DNA of 20,018 bases from Veillonellaceae bacterium UBA5809. GTDB lineage: Bacteria; Bacillota; Negativicutes; Veillonellales; Dialisteraceae. Of the stretch, positions 9,059 through 16,296 are shown piece after piece. Location of the stretch: positions 1-20,018 of the forward strand of contig DIDD01000079.1 in the NCBI GenBank assembly GCA_002417965.1, read 5' to 3'. Below the pieces are notes generated by a model. The model made no database searches. It was not told where the DNA came from and was given only the letters and a program-made list of their open reading frames with translations. Position 1 is the stretch's first letter; every line of letters starts with the position of its first letter. The position numbers and the translations under genes are program-made.

Positions 9059-9185
9059 CTGAAACAGACAGCATGGATGACTTAGCGTGGGAATAAGGGA
9101 GAAAAAAGACGATTTTTTAAGATTACAGATGTTCTGATTTTTCCGTCAAATTCCGATTATATTATTATAAGAAAGGAGAAACTTT
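9059..9185. other. 127-bp intergenic gap, longest in the OM gene block
   Basis: No reading frame of note lies here. It contains an A6/T6 inverted repeat with a 5-nt loop (9102-9107 and 9113-9118) that lacks a GC stem, so I do not call it a terminator. The last 50 bp are AT-rich and hold the candidate promoter listed separately. The gap probably divides the mla-tolC-tamB-sigma unit from the bamA-ompH-lpxD unit. Confidence 0.6.
9135..9163 (+). promoter_or_regulatory. Candidate promoter for the bamA operon
   Basis: TGATTT (9135-9140) and TATATT (9158-9163) are separated by 17 bp and could act as -35 and -10 elements. An overlapping TATTAT (9163-9168) is an alternative -10. The predicted start near 9170 would leave a very short leader before the AAGGAG at 9173-9178. 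The -35 match is poor. This could be a promoter for the housekeeping sigma or for the sigma factor encoded just upstream; there is no way to tell from one site. Confidence 0.3.
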
Positions 9186-9770
9186 ATGTCAGGAGATATC
9201 GTAAAACGGCTCCAGTCGGCGCGCCGCTGGCTGGAAAAAGCAGAGCATTCCTTTGACCGTCACGAGGAAGTATCGGGAGAATTAAACTTGATCATGGCGC
9301 AGGCAGAAATGCAGAGACTGAAGGAAACGCGGAGCAGTTTCTTTATTCAGCATCAGCACTTTTTCAAATGGCTGGCGGCTGCCGCTGCGGTATGTCTCTT
9401 TGTGGGGATTTCCTCCGTTTGGCATGAAGTTTCTCCTGCCGCGCAGATTCCGCCGGTTTATATGCCTGAGTCTGTGCATACGGCGGGGCCGTCTTCACCG
9501 ACGGCTCCTGCCTCTGCGGCGCAGCCGGGAACGCTTCAGGCTTCCGTTCCGCAGGCTTCACCGGCTGTGTCGGAAAAGATATCCGCCGTCCGGTCTCCTG
9601 CTGATACCGGGGCAGCGGCTGAGGAACAGAAGCCTGTTTATACAGCAGAGACACAGGCGCCCCGGTACCAGGATAGCCGGAATGAGGAGACGGCGGTTCC
9701 TGTGATGTCACAGCAGGAAATTCAAAGCGTTGTAGGAGATGCAGGGCGTGCGCTGCGCGGCCGGTCTTGA
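9186..9770 (+). CDS. Single-pass membrane protein of unknown function, Pro/Ala-rich tail
   Basis: I do not recognise this 194-residue protein. Residues 1-58 are charged and predicted helical (IVKRLQSARRWLEKAE, then GELNLIMAQAEMQRLKE) and probably cytoplasmic. One membrane helix follows (about 62-78, LAAAAAVCLFVGISSVW). Residues 80-170 are low-complexity and rich in Pro, Ala, Ser and Gln, probably crossing part of the periplasm. A short, more ordered C-terminal motif ends the protein (SQQEIQSVVGDAGRALRG, 175-192). AAGGAG (9173-9178) is 7 bp before the ATG, and bamA starts 24 bp after its stop. The topology and position directly after a sigma-factor gene would suit an anti-sigma or envelope-sensing protein, but no zinc-binding His/Cys motif of the classical anti-sigma fold is visible. 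A Bam- or periplasm-bridging accessory is equally possible. Confidence 0.82.
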   Translation: MSGDIVKRLQSARRWLEKAEHSFDRHEEVSGELNLIMAQAEMQRLKETRSSFFIQHQHFFKWLAAAAAVCLFVGISSVWHEVSPAAQIPPVYMPESVHTAGPSSPTAPASAAQPGTLQASVPQASPAVSEKISAVRSPADTGAAAEEQKPVYTAETQAPRYQDSRNEETAVPVMSQQEIQSVVGDAGRALRGRS

Positions 9771-9794
9771 TTCAATAAATTGAGGGAGGATTTT

Positions 9795-11867
9795 ATGAGC
9801 AACAAACCGAACAGGAAAGTGATTCTCATATCTTTGGTGATGGCGGCCAGCGCCGGATTCCAGGTATATGGGGCGTCCGATGGCGTATCTGCGCCGGCGG
9901 CACTGGACAATAATGCCAGCGGGATACAGACCGTAGGAAGTTCCCGGAATACATTAACACCTCTGAATGCAGGGGTTCAGATAAATACATCCGGGGGGAA
10001 AGCAGTTCCTGTCGGGGCAGATGAGTCTGCTGTTTTAGCTGCGGAAAATACATCCGTTTCAACTGATACAGGTTCATCCAATGAAGACAAAGCTATTCTT
10101 TACTTATCACCTAATGATGAGGACCAGATCCGTGCGCAAAGCGGGAAAACCGTTACAGAGATTGATTTTTCCGGCGTTCCGGAAGAAGTGAAAGCACAGC
10201 TTCTTCCTCTTTTAAATACAAAAGTGGGAGATACGGTTTCCCTTGACGGTATCCGTACCGATGTGGGAGCCATCGGCGGCACCGGAGTATTCTCCCAGGT
10301 TTCACCGGCATTCTCGGCAGTTCCCGAAGGCGTTAAGATCACATACCGGCTGGTATCCAACCCGGTCGTCCGTCAGGTGGAATTTACAGGAAATACAGTC
10401 TTTAAGAGTGATTATCTCAGATCTCTTATGAACATTTCTCCGAACAGCGTGCTGAATACAGTTCTTGTGAATCAGAAAATACAGGAAATTGAAAATCTCT
10501 ATATGAAGCAGGGATATATCCTCGTGTCAGTACCTGATGTAAAAATGGGAGATGACGGAACACTTCATATTGCCATTGCAGAGGGAACTATTGAAAATAT
10601 TACAGTAGTGGGCAATAAAAAAACGAAGGATTATGTGATTACCCGCGAAATGAAGGTCAAAAAGGGACAGCCTTTTAATAAATTTTTGGCCAGCCGGAGT
10701 ATGGAGCGTATTTATAATCTGGGATATTTTGAAGATGTCAACATGCGGCTTCTGCCCGGGCAGAAAGATCATGATGTCATTATTGAAGTGGATGTGGTTG
10801 AGCAGAAAACCGGTGTTGTTACTGTAGGAGCCGGCTATTCAGAATCCGACGGGCTGGTGGGACTTCTGGAATTTGGGGAAAACAATCTCCGGGGAACCGG
10901 CGACAAAATTAACTTCCATTGGGAATTCGGCGGATCCTCCCATGGCAAGAATTACCAGATTTCCTACACCCGGCCATGGATTGACTCCAACGGAGATTCT
11001 CTGGGGGTATCCTTCTTTGACCGCCGCTACAGCTACGATGACTATAATGCCAAGGGCCACACCATTGCGAGCTATGACAAAAGGCGCAAGGGCTACAACC
11101 TGACACTGGGCCGTGTCACGGGAGAATACCAGACCAATTACCTGACCTGGGAAAGTGTCCGGGAATCCTATGATGACTACGACGGCTTTTCGGCGGGAAG
11201 TCCCATGACAGACCAGCCGGGAGATTGGACAGATCCTTCTGCTACCGTAACAAAAAATGGAGTTACAGTTACCAATGTGCAGCGTCAATGGTATGACGCG
11301 ATTATGAATAACTTCGGACGTACCAACAGCACGACCTTTACCCATGTCTTTGATTCCCGCGATAATTATTTCAATGCCACCAAGGGCCACCGGCTGTCTC
11401 TGTCCGGACAGGTGGCTGGCCAAGGACTGGGCGGCGATTATGACTTCTATAAACTGACGGCGGAAGGCCGTTTCTACAAAAAGCTTGGAAACGGCCATGT
11501 GCTGGCTCTGCGCCTGATGGGCGGATATATGTCGGGAGACGCCCCCTATACGCAGCTCTTCAGCCTCGGCGGAGCAGATACGCTCCGCGGCTATGAGGAT
11601 GACCAGTTTAAGGGCAGAAATATGTATGAAGCCACATTGGAATACCGGTTCCCCATTGTCAAAAAGGTAGAGGGGGTAGTTTTTACTGATATGGGCAATG
11701 CGTGGAATGTGGACAAGAGCAGGATTCCCTGGTATATGGACGATAATTCAATCCATGCTTCGGTGGGTGTGGGAATCCGTCTCCAGACGCCGATCGGACC
11801 GATCCGCCTTGATTTCGGGCATGGAGATGAGAACAAGTTCCATTTCAGCTTCGGCACCCAGTTCTGA
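9795..11867 (+). CDS. bamA: BamA outer membrane protein assembly factor, three POTRA domains
   Basis: BamA is the Omp85-family barrel that folds and inserts beta-barrel proteins into the OM. The 690-residue protein starts with a signal peptide (about 1-27, ending VYGA). A long Ser/Thr/Ala-rich linker of about 88 residues follows, then three POTRA domains at about 119-187, 190-263 (VVRQVEFTGNTVF) and 265-336 (IENITVVGNKKTKDYVI). The barrel (about 340-690) contains the conserved loop-6 motif LRGY (597-600), the FSLGGADTLRGYEDDQ context, TPIGPIRLDFG, and a C-terminal FHFSFGTQF with terminal Phe, the usual beta-signal. Proteobacterial BamA has five POTRAs. ATG 9795 is chosen because AGGGAGGA (9783-9790) directly precedes it; an in-frame TTG at 9780 overlaps that site. 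The order bamA, unknown gene, ompH x3, lpxD matches the widespread bamA-skp-lpxD block apart from the insertion. Confidence 0.95.
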   Translation: MSNKPNRKVILISLVMAASAGFQVYGASDGVSAPAALDNNASGIQTVGSSRNTLTPLNAGVQINTSGGKAVPVGADESAVLAAENTSVSTDTGSSNEDKAILYLSPNDEDQIRAQSGKTVTEIDFSGVPEEVKAQLLPLLNTKVGDTVSLDGIRTDVGAIGGTGVFSQVSPAFSAVPEGVKITYRLVSNPVVRQVEFTGNTVFKSDYLRSLMNISPNSVLNTVLVNQKIQEIENLYMKQGYILVSVPDVKMGDDGTLHIAIAEGTIENITVVGNKKTKDYVITREMKVKKGQPFNKFLASRSMERIYNLGYFEDVNMRLLPGQKDHDVIIEVDVVEQKTGVVTVGAGYSESDGLVGLLEFGENNLRGTGDKINFHWEFGGSSHGKNYQISYTRPWIDSNGDSLGVSFFDRRYSYDDYNAKGHTIASYDKRRKGYNLTLGRVTGEYQTNYLTWESVRESYDDYDGFSAGSPMTDQPGDWTDPSATVTKNGVTVTNVQRQWYDAIMNNFGRTNSTTFTHVFDSRDNYFNATKGHRLSLSGQVAGQGLGGDYDFYKLTAEGRFYKKLGNGHVLALRLMGGYMSGDAPYTQLFSLGGADTLRGYEDDQFKGRNMYEATLEYRFPIVKKVEGVVFTDMGNAWNVDKSRIPWYMDDNSIHASVGVGIRLQTPIGPIRLDFGHGDENKFHFSFGTQF

Positions 11868-11893
11868 TTTCTCTCCGGCAGGAAGGATGGCCT

Positions 11894-13195
11894 ATGAAAA
11901 GTTGTTGTTCCCGGAAGTTACTTCTTTCCGTATTAGGGAGTATAATTATATTGTCGGCAGGCGGTTCTTCTGTGCCTGTGCAGGCGTCAGGAGAAGTGGA
12001 GAGGGTGGATGTGTCCCTTTCTTCTTCTGAAGGACAGATTCCTCCTACAGTTGCAAAAAGGATTGAAGCAAGTATTTCAGCCATAGGAGACCGTGTTCTG
12101 GTCGGGAAACAGGCGCAGCTTTTTCAGCTGAATGCAGCGGATTATAATAAAGTGCTGGCTGATATAGTAAACCGCGTTGTGGTTGGCTTTGTTGTTTCCG
12201 ACATGCAGATTGACTATGGCACAGATACCCGCATCCGTGTTGTGCTTCAGCCGGTAGGCGATACCATACAGACCGTGGAAACGACAATTGATTACGGAAA
12301 CCTTTCAGAAGAAGCCGTCCGTCTTCTCCAGACAGATCTGTCCGGCATCGGGCCGGCTATGAGTGATCTTCTGATAGGACTTCCCGTAGATTCCGTAGGG
12401 TGGGCGGAAAGTGTTTCCCAATCAGCAGGCCGCAGTCTTCTGGAACAGAGTCTTCCTGAATTTCAGGCAAATATCGAGGTGGTTCCCGGAACGGATACAA
12501 AAGTTCACATCTATCTGATCCCCACAGGAGACATCGTCAGAAGCGGAACTGTAGAATTCAGAAAAACAACCATTCCGCGCATGCTTTTGTACCATGCTGT
12601 CAGCCGTACAGAAGATGCCATGCACGGACTTGAAGGCCTTCCTCTCCGTTTTGTCCAGCGGCACAGCCTGCAGATTGCCCAGGATATGAAGGGAATTCTG
12701 ATGGATGACTCATTCATTCGGCGCTATGACATTACGGTAGAAACAGAGCTTCAGTCAGGAGAAGAAACCAAACTGAAAGTGGATGCTCTTACCGACCGGT
12801 GGCTGATTCAAACGCAGGCATGGGTGGACACAGGGCGGGAAGGCAATAGAAATATGACGGCAGAAGCCATGCTGGGACGGTATGTAGGAAAACGGGAACT
12901 TTTATTCGGTGAAATGAGATTTTATCCAGGGCCGGTGGAATGGAATATATATGCCGGATGGGCTCACCGTTTCGGAGCTTCCACAGTCATAGGATATAAA
13001 TATGACTTCTCAAAAGACAGCAATCATGTATTTGCAGGGCAGGATTTGGGAGACCGGTGGCACCTTCGGTACGACCGTGATTTTCGGGAAGAATGCAATG
13101 AATTTGGTCTGTCTTACAAAGTTCATAATTACCTGACACTGGAATATGTCTATACAGATGACGGCAAATGGCTGAGGCTGATTGCCAATTTATAA
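11894..13195 (+). CDS. Exported protein, three 90-residue POTRA-like repeats plus C-terminal beta-domain
   Basis: I do not recognise this 433-residue protein. A signal peptide is evident (about 1-31, ending VPVQA). Three successive modules follow at about 35-124, 125-213 and 214-303. Each closes with a G-[TE]-[DE]-T-[KR] turn followed by a hydrophobic strand: GTDTRIRVVLQP, GTDTKVHIYLIP and GEETKLKVDALT. The glycines are at 109, 199 and 289, exactly 90 apart. Each module begins with a strand (VERVDVSL; VETTIDYG; GTVEFRKT) and then two helical stretches, the beta-alpha-alpha-beta-beta order of POTRA domains. Residues about 304-433 are beta-rich and aromatic (WNIYAGWAHRFG, STVIGYKYDF, NYLTLEYVYTDDG), perhaps a small barrel of about eight strands. 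It does not end in the classical aromatic beta-signal. AGGAAGG precedes the ATG by 7 bp; bamA ends 26 bp upstream. An OM assembly or lipid-bridge role is inference. Confidence 0.85.
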   Translation: MKSCCSRKLLLSVLGSIIILSAGGSSVPVQASGEVERVDVSLSSSEGQIPPTVAKRIEASISAIGDRVLVGKQAQLFQLNAADYNKVLADIVNRVVVGFVVSDMQIDYGTDTRIRVVLQPVGDTIQTVETTIDYGNLSEEAVRLLQTDLSGIGPAMSDLLIGLPVDSVGWAESVSQSAGRSLLEQSLPEFQANIEVVPGTDTKVHIYLIPTGDIVRSGTVEFRKTTIPRMLLYHAVSRTEDAMHGLEGLPLRFVQRHSLQIAQDMKGILMDDSFIRRYDITVETELQSGEETKLKVDALTDRWLIQTQAWVDTGREGNRNMTAEAMLGRYVGKRELLFGEMRFYPGPVEWNIYAGWAHRFGASTVIGYKYDFSKDSNHVFAGQDLGDRWHLRYDRDFREECNEFGLSYKVHNYLTLEYVYTDDGKWLRLIANL

Positions 13196-13212
13196 AAAGG
13201 AGTGGTTTGATT

Positions 13213-13728
13213 ATGATGACCCAATTAGGAAACAAGAAAAATGTAAAGATCATTTCTCTTGCTGTAGCTGGTGTATTTGTGGTGTCCATTGCGGGATATG
13301 CACTGATGTCAATGGGGGATGTCGCCAATGCAGCACCTGCTTCCAACATCGGGGTAGTAGATCAGCAGCAGGTAGTTTCAAGCAACACAGCGCTTTCTTC
13401 ACAGTATCAGCAGAAAATGATGGAAACAGCCGATGCGATGCAGAAAGACTTTGATGAACAGTCCAAAAATATGAGTGAAGCTGATAAAGAAAAACTGTTC
13501 TCTACCATGCAGGAACAGTTCAACCAAAAACGTCAGGCTATTGAAAAAGACATACAGAATAAAGTAGACGGCGCGGTTAAGGATGTGGCTTCTAAAAAAG
13601 GATTATCTCTTGTTGTTGATAAAAATGCCGTGATTTACGGGGGCACAGATATCACAAAGGATGTATCCACTACATTGGATAAATCAGTGAGTGCAGCCAG
13701 CGGCGCCGCTTCGTCCGCACAGAAGTAA
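13213..13728 (+). CDS. ompH: OmpH/Skp-family periplasmic chaperone 1
   Basis: Skp/OmpH chaperones are trimers with long coiled-coil arms that hold unfolded OM proteins for BamA. This 171-residue copy has an N-terminal hydrophobic helix (about 12-33) followed by DVANAA, so it is either cleaved or remains membrane-anchored. The family pattern follows: strand IGVVDQQQVV (46-55), a charged coiled coil rich in Gln, Lys and Glu (about 60-128), then the returning strand LSLVVDKNAVIYGGTDITKD (131-150), the best-conserved Skp segment. AGGAG (13198-13202) is 10 bp before ATG 13213; the ATG at 13216 is an alternative start, so the length may be 170. Two related genes follow directly at gaps of 12 and 13 bp. 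The tail after 155 is low-complexity Ser/Ala. Confidence 0.9.
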   Translation: MMTQLGNKKNVKIISLAVAGVFVVSIAGYALMSMGDVANAAPASNIGVVDQQQVVSSNTALSSQYQQKMMETADAMQKDFDEQSKNMSEADKEKLFSTMQEQFNQKRQAIEKDIQNKVDGAVKDVASKKGLSLVVDKNAVIYGGTDITKDVSTTLDKSVSAASGAASSAQK

Positions 13729-13740
13729 ACGGGCTGATCT

Positions 13741-14709
13741 ATGAATTACAGAAGATCGGCTCTTTCGGCGGCAGCGGCGGTCTTCCTGACAGCATCAGCC
13801 ATATTTCTCGGGGGATGCGGGCAAAAGGAAGAAACTCCGGCCCAGGCGGAAGAACAATACGGCATAGTTGACATGGAAACTCTGATCAAAGCACATCCCC
13901 GTTACAGCGAATATTATAAACTGGAAACAGAATATGATTCGATGAGGTCAGAATACAAAAATGAGCAAAACCGCTTAATACAAGTTTCTTCCCAGCAGGA
14001 GCAGGCAGTCCGCCGGGCTGCTTCGGATCCTGCTATTGATGAAGCACTGAATACGGAATATCAGTCCAGAATGCAGCAGAAGGAAGATGAGCTGAATGCA
14101 GGCCTGAAAGCTCATTATGATGAAGTTATGAAAAAATACAGTCACACTTCATCAGTGCCTGAAACAGCTGCTATTTCCCAGGATGAAGGAACCCGTATAG
14201 CCAATCTCCAGATGAAAATTTTAATTCTGGATGCATCGGGAGAAGAAAAAGAAAAAGCGCAAAAAGAGCTGGCTGAACTGCTTAACCAGAAGACGCCGGC
14301 CGTCAGCATGGCCTCCTCTTCAGAAAACAGTCTTTCGGAAGCAGATGCAAAAGACCTTGCATCCAGAAAACAGGCAGCCCAGCAGGAACTCAGCAGCTAT
14401 GCCCAGAGCCTTTCAGAAGAACTTTCGGCCAGGAGGACGGCGCAGCAGCAGGCGGCAGCCCAGGCAGCACAGGATTCTGCACAGCTTCCGTCTCCGGAAA
14501 TATGGAATGAAGACTGGCAGAATAAACTGAAGGCAAAACAGAAAGAAATGGACGATGTGAAAGAATCCATTATGAAAGATATCAGGGAAAAAGCTGCCGT
14601 TGTGGCGCAGCAAAAAAATCTGACGATGATTTTCTCCTCCTACCGCGTGAATCTGCATGCTGTAGATGTAACAGGAGATATTGTCAGCGAGATCATGCAT
14701 ATGCAATAA
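13741..14709 (+). CDS. OmpH-like lipoprotein 2, double length
   Basis: This 322-residue protein has a lipoprotein signal with lipobox LGGC (Cys26), so it is probably lipidated. An OmpH-like opening strand (YGIVDMETLIKAHPRYSEYY, 40-59) and a closing strand pair (NLTMIFSSYRVNLHAVDVTG, 293-312) bracket a region of about 230 residues. That region is highly charged, Gln/Ala-rich and coiled-coil-like, broken by Pro/Ser-rich stretches near 134-148 and 184-200. Ordinary Skp arms are far shorter, so the arm here has been extended or duplicated, or the protein acts as a periplasmic spacer. There is no good Shine-Dalgarno before ATG 13741 (only CGGGCTGA), so translation may be coupled to the gene 12 bp upstream. 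The OmpH assignment rests on the end strands and on position between two clear paralogues; moderate certainty. Confidence 0.85.
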   Translation: MNYRRSALSAAAAVFLTASAIFLGGCGQKEETPAQAEEQYGIVDMETLIKAHPRYSEYYKLETEYDSMRSEYKNEQNRLIQVSSQQEQAVRRAASDPAIDEALNTEYQSRMQQKEDELNAGLKAHYDEVMKKYSHTSSVPETAAISQDEGTRIANLQMKILILDASGEEKEKAQKELAELLNQKTPAVSMASSSENSLSEADAKDLASRKQAAQQELSSYAQSLSEELSARRTAQQQAAAQAAQDSAQLPSPEIWNEDWQNKLKAKQKEMDDVKESIMKDIREKAAVVAQQKNLTMIFSSYRVNLHAVDVTGDIVSEIMHMQ

Positions 14710-14722
14710 TTGGGAGGTATAT

Positions 14723-15184
14723 ATGAAACAGGCGATGTGGAAAAAATTGGTCTGTGCAGGACTCTTGGCTTCAGCAGCCTTTTTTTCCGGCTGCGGGAGC
14801 GAAGACAAAGTAGCCGTTGTGGATTATCAGAGACTGGAGGCAGAATCACCCCGGATTCAGTCTATTGAAAAAGAGATTGGAACAAAGAACCAGGAAATTT
14901 CTGACCGTCTGGCAAAAGAACAAAGTTCCCTGTCCCAGGAAGACTACCAGAAAAAAGCGGCGGCAGCCCAGCAGGAACGTCAGATCTTTATGCAGAGCAA
15001 GCAAAAGCAGGTGCAGTCACTGATTGAATCCCAGGCAGGCGCTATTGCCAAGGAAAAACAGATCGGCATTGTTATGCACAAGGGAAGCGTTCCCTTCGGC
15101 GCTGTAGATATTACAGATGAAGTGCTGTCCAGAATTAATTCTTCAGCATCCCAGTCACAGACTGCTTCATCGAAGGCACAGTGA
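14723..15184 (+). CDS. OmpH-like lipoprotein 3
   Basis: This 153-residue protein has a lipoprotein signal and a lipobox ending FSGC (Cys24). The mature part shows the OmpH plan: strand VAVVDYQRLEAESPRIQSIE (30-49), a Lys/Gln/Glu coiled coil (about 50-110), then the strand IGIVMHKGSVPFGAVDITDE (114-133) in the same place as in chaperone 1. GGGAGG (14712-14717) lies 5 bp before ATG 14723; upstream in-frame non-ATG starts would run back into the previous gene and lose the signal peptide. It ends 7 bp before lpxD. Lipidation would tether this chaperone to a membrane, unlike soluble Skp. Which membrane cannot be read reliably from the residues after the Cys, because sorting rules in Negativicutes may differ from those in E. 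coli. Confidence 0.88.
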   Translation: MKQAMWKKLVCAGLLASAAFFSGCGSEDKVAVVDYQRLEAESPRIQSIEKEIGTKNQEISDRLAKEQSSLSQEDYQKKAAAAQQERQIFMQSKQKQVQSLIESQAGAIAKEKQIGIVMHKGSVPFGAVDITDEVLSRINSSASQSQTASSKAQ

Positions 15185-15191
15185 GGGGATC

Positions 15192-16229
15192 ATGAAGAAA
15201 ACAGTTCGTGAACTGGCGGATCTGGTCGGCGGGAAAATTATCGGATCACCTGACACAGTGATTGTTGACGTAAAAAGTGCAGAAAAAGCTTCTTCAGAAG
15301 ATATTACCTTTGCCACAGGTATTTATGCAGAACATTTGGACCAGATTCAGGCCGGCGCTGTTTTGGCGGAAGAGGACCTTTCGCGCGGGCAGGGCACATT
15401 GATTGTTGTACCTGATGCGCGAAGGGCTTTTGGGCAAATTGTCAGCCTTTTCCATCCCCCTGTAAAAATTTCCGCAGGAGTGCATGCTACTGCCGTGATT
15501 GGAAAAAATGTAAAAATGGGGCAGGATGTGTCAGTGATGGCCTATGCAGTGGTGGAAGATGATGCCGTAATTGGTGACCGCACAGTAATCTATCCCCACA
15601 CCTACATCGGCAGAGGCGTCCGCATCGGAGAAGACAGCGAAATTTATCCGGGAGCGGTTATTCATGACCATTGCATTCTGGGCAGCCGTGTAGTTCTCCG
15701 CTCCCATGCAGTTATAGGAGGGCAGGGATTTGGGTTTTCCACTGATGAAAAAGGACGTCATACCCATATTGAGCAGATTGGGAATGTTGTACTGGAGGAT
15801 GATGTGGAAATTGGAGCAGGAAGTGCCGTAGACAATGGAACGATGGACAGCACCCTTGTAAGGAGAGGAACCAAAATTGATAACCTCGTCCATCTGGGAC
15901 ACAATGTAGAAGTGGGAGAAGACTGCTTTCTGATTGCCCAGACCGGAGTGGCAGGAAGTACAAAAATCGGAAATCAATGCATTCTGGCAGGGCAGACGGG
16001 TGTAAATGGTCATATATCCATTGCAGACCATGTTGTGCTTGGGGGCAAAAGTGGTGTGGTAGGAAATATTAAAGAACCCGGTGTCTATGTAGGCTACCCT
16101 GCGCGGCCAAGAGGAGAATGGGGACGTATGGAAGTCCTTATGGGACGTCTTCCCGAACTCCTGAAAAAAATACGGAAGCTGGAGAAACAAATCGGTGATT
16201 TCCCGGTAAAGCATCCGCCGTCTGAATAA
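15192..16229 (+). CDS. lpxD: UDP-3-O-acylglucosamine N-acyltransferase LpxD
   Basis: LpxD transfers a 3-hydroxyacyl chain from ACP to the 2-amine of UDP-3-O-acylglucosamine, the third step of lipid A synthesis, in the cytoplasm. The 345 residues show the N-terminal uridine-binding domain (about 1-100, with SAEKASSEDITFA), then a left-handed beta-helix of hexapeptide repeats (about 100-305). That helix includes GGQGFGF (176-182), VDNGTMDST (213-221) and VHLGHN (233-238), whose His237 matches the catalytic base position. A C-terminal helix (about 310-336) follows. GAGGGG (15183-15188) precedes ATG 15192; upstream in-frame starts fall inside the previous gene. It is the last gene of the OM block before a hairpin terminator. 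fabZ, lpxA and lpxC, often adjacent in other bacteria, are not downstream here. Confidence 0.97.
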   Translation: MKKTVRELADLVGGKIIGSPDTVIVDVKSAEKASSEDITFATGIYAEHLDQIQAGAVLAEEDLSRGQGTLIVVPDARRAFGQIVSLFHPPVKISAGVHATAVIGKNVKMGQDVSVMAYAVVEDDAVIGDRTVIYPHTYIGRGVRIGEDSEIYPGAVIHDHCILGSRVVLRSHAVIGGQGFGFSTDEKGRHTHIEQIGNVVLEDDVEIGAGSAVDNGTMDSTLVRRGTKIDNLVHLGHNVEVGEDCFLIAQTGVAGSTKIGNQCILAGQTGVNGHISIADHVVLGGKSGVVGNIKEPGVYVGYPARPRGEWGRMEVLMGRLPELLKKIRKLEKQIGDFPVKHPPSE

Positions 16230-16248
16230 ACGGGACATAGGCCGAAAG

Positions 16249-16276
16249 AAAAAAGATGCCGGTGCATCTTTTTTTT
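16249..16276 (+). terminator. Rho-independent terminator after lpxD
   Basis: An 11-bp perfect stem, AAAAAAGATGC and GCATCTTTTTT, with a 4-nt CGGT loop (16260-16263) is followed by further T residues (T-run 16269-16276). It begins 20 bp after the lpxD stop. The next gene's ribosome binding site (AAGGAG 16284-16289) starts only 8 bp later, so the hairpin may attenuate rather than fully end transcription. The A-run on the left would also give a U-run on the opposite strand. Confidence 0.8.
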
Positions 16277-16296
16277 CTTATGGAAGGAGAATTGAA

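Noticed and set aside
9102..9118. A6/T6 inverted repeat after the sigma gene as a terminator
   Set aside because: The stem is only A-T pairs with a 5-nt loop and no GC core, too weak for a rho-independent terminator.
9364..9711. Overlapping open frames on both strands in the Pro/Ala-rich region
   Set aside because: The low-complexity, GC-rich tail of the 194-residue protein leaves several frames open by composition; only the + frame has a good ribosome site and a membrane helix.
10839..11498. A 219-codon open frame on the - strand
   Set aside because: Shadow of the BamA barrel region; no domain or plausible start signal seen.
15531..16238. A 235-codon open frame on the - strand
   Set aside because: Shadow of lpxD, whose beta-helix repeats are unmistakable; the antisense translation shows no domain.
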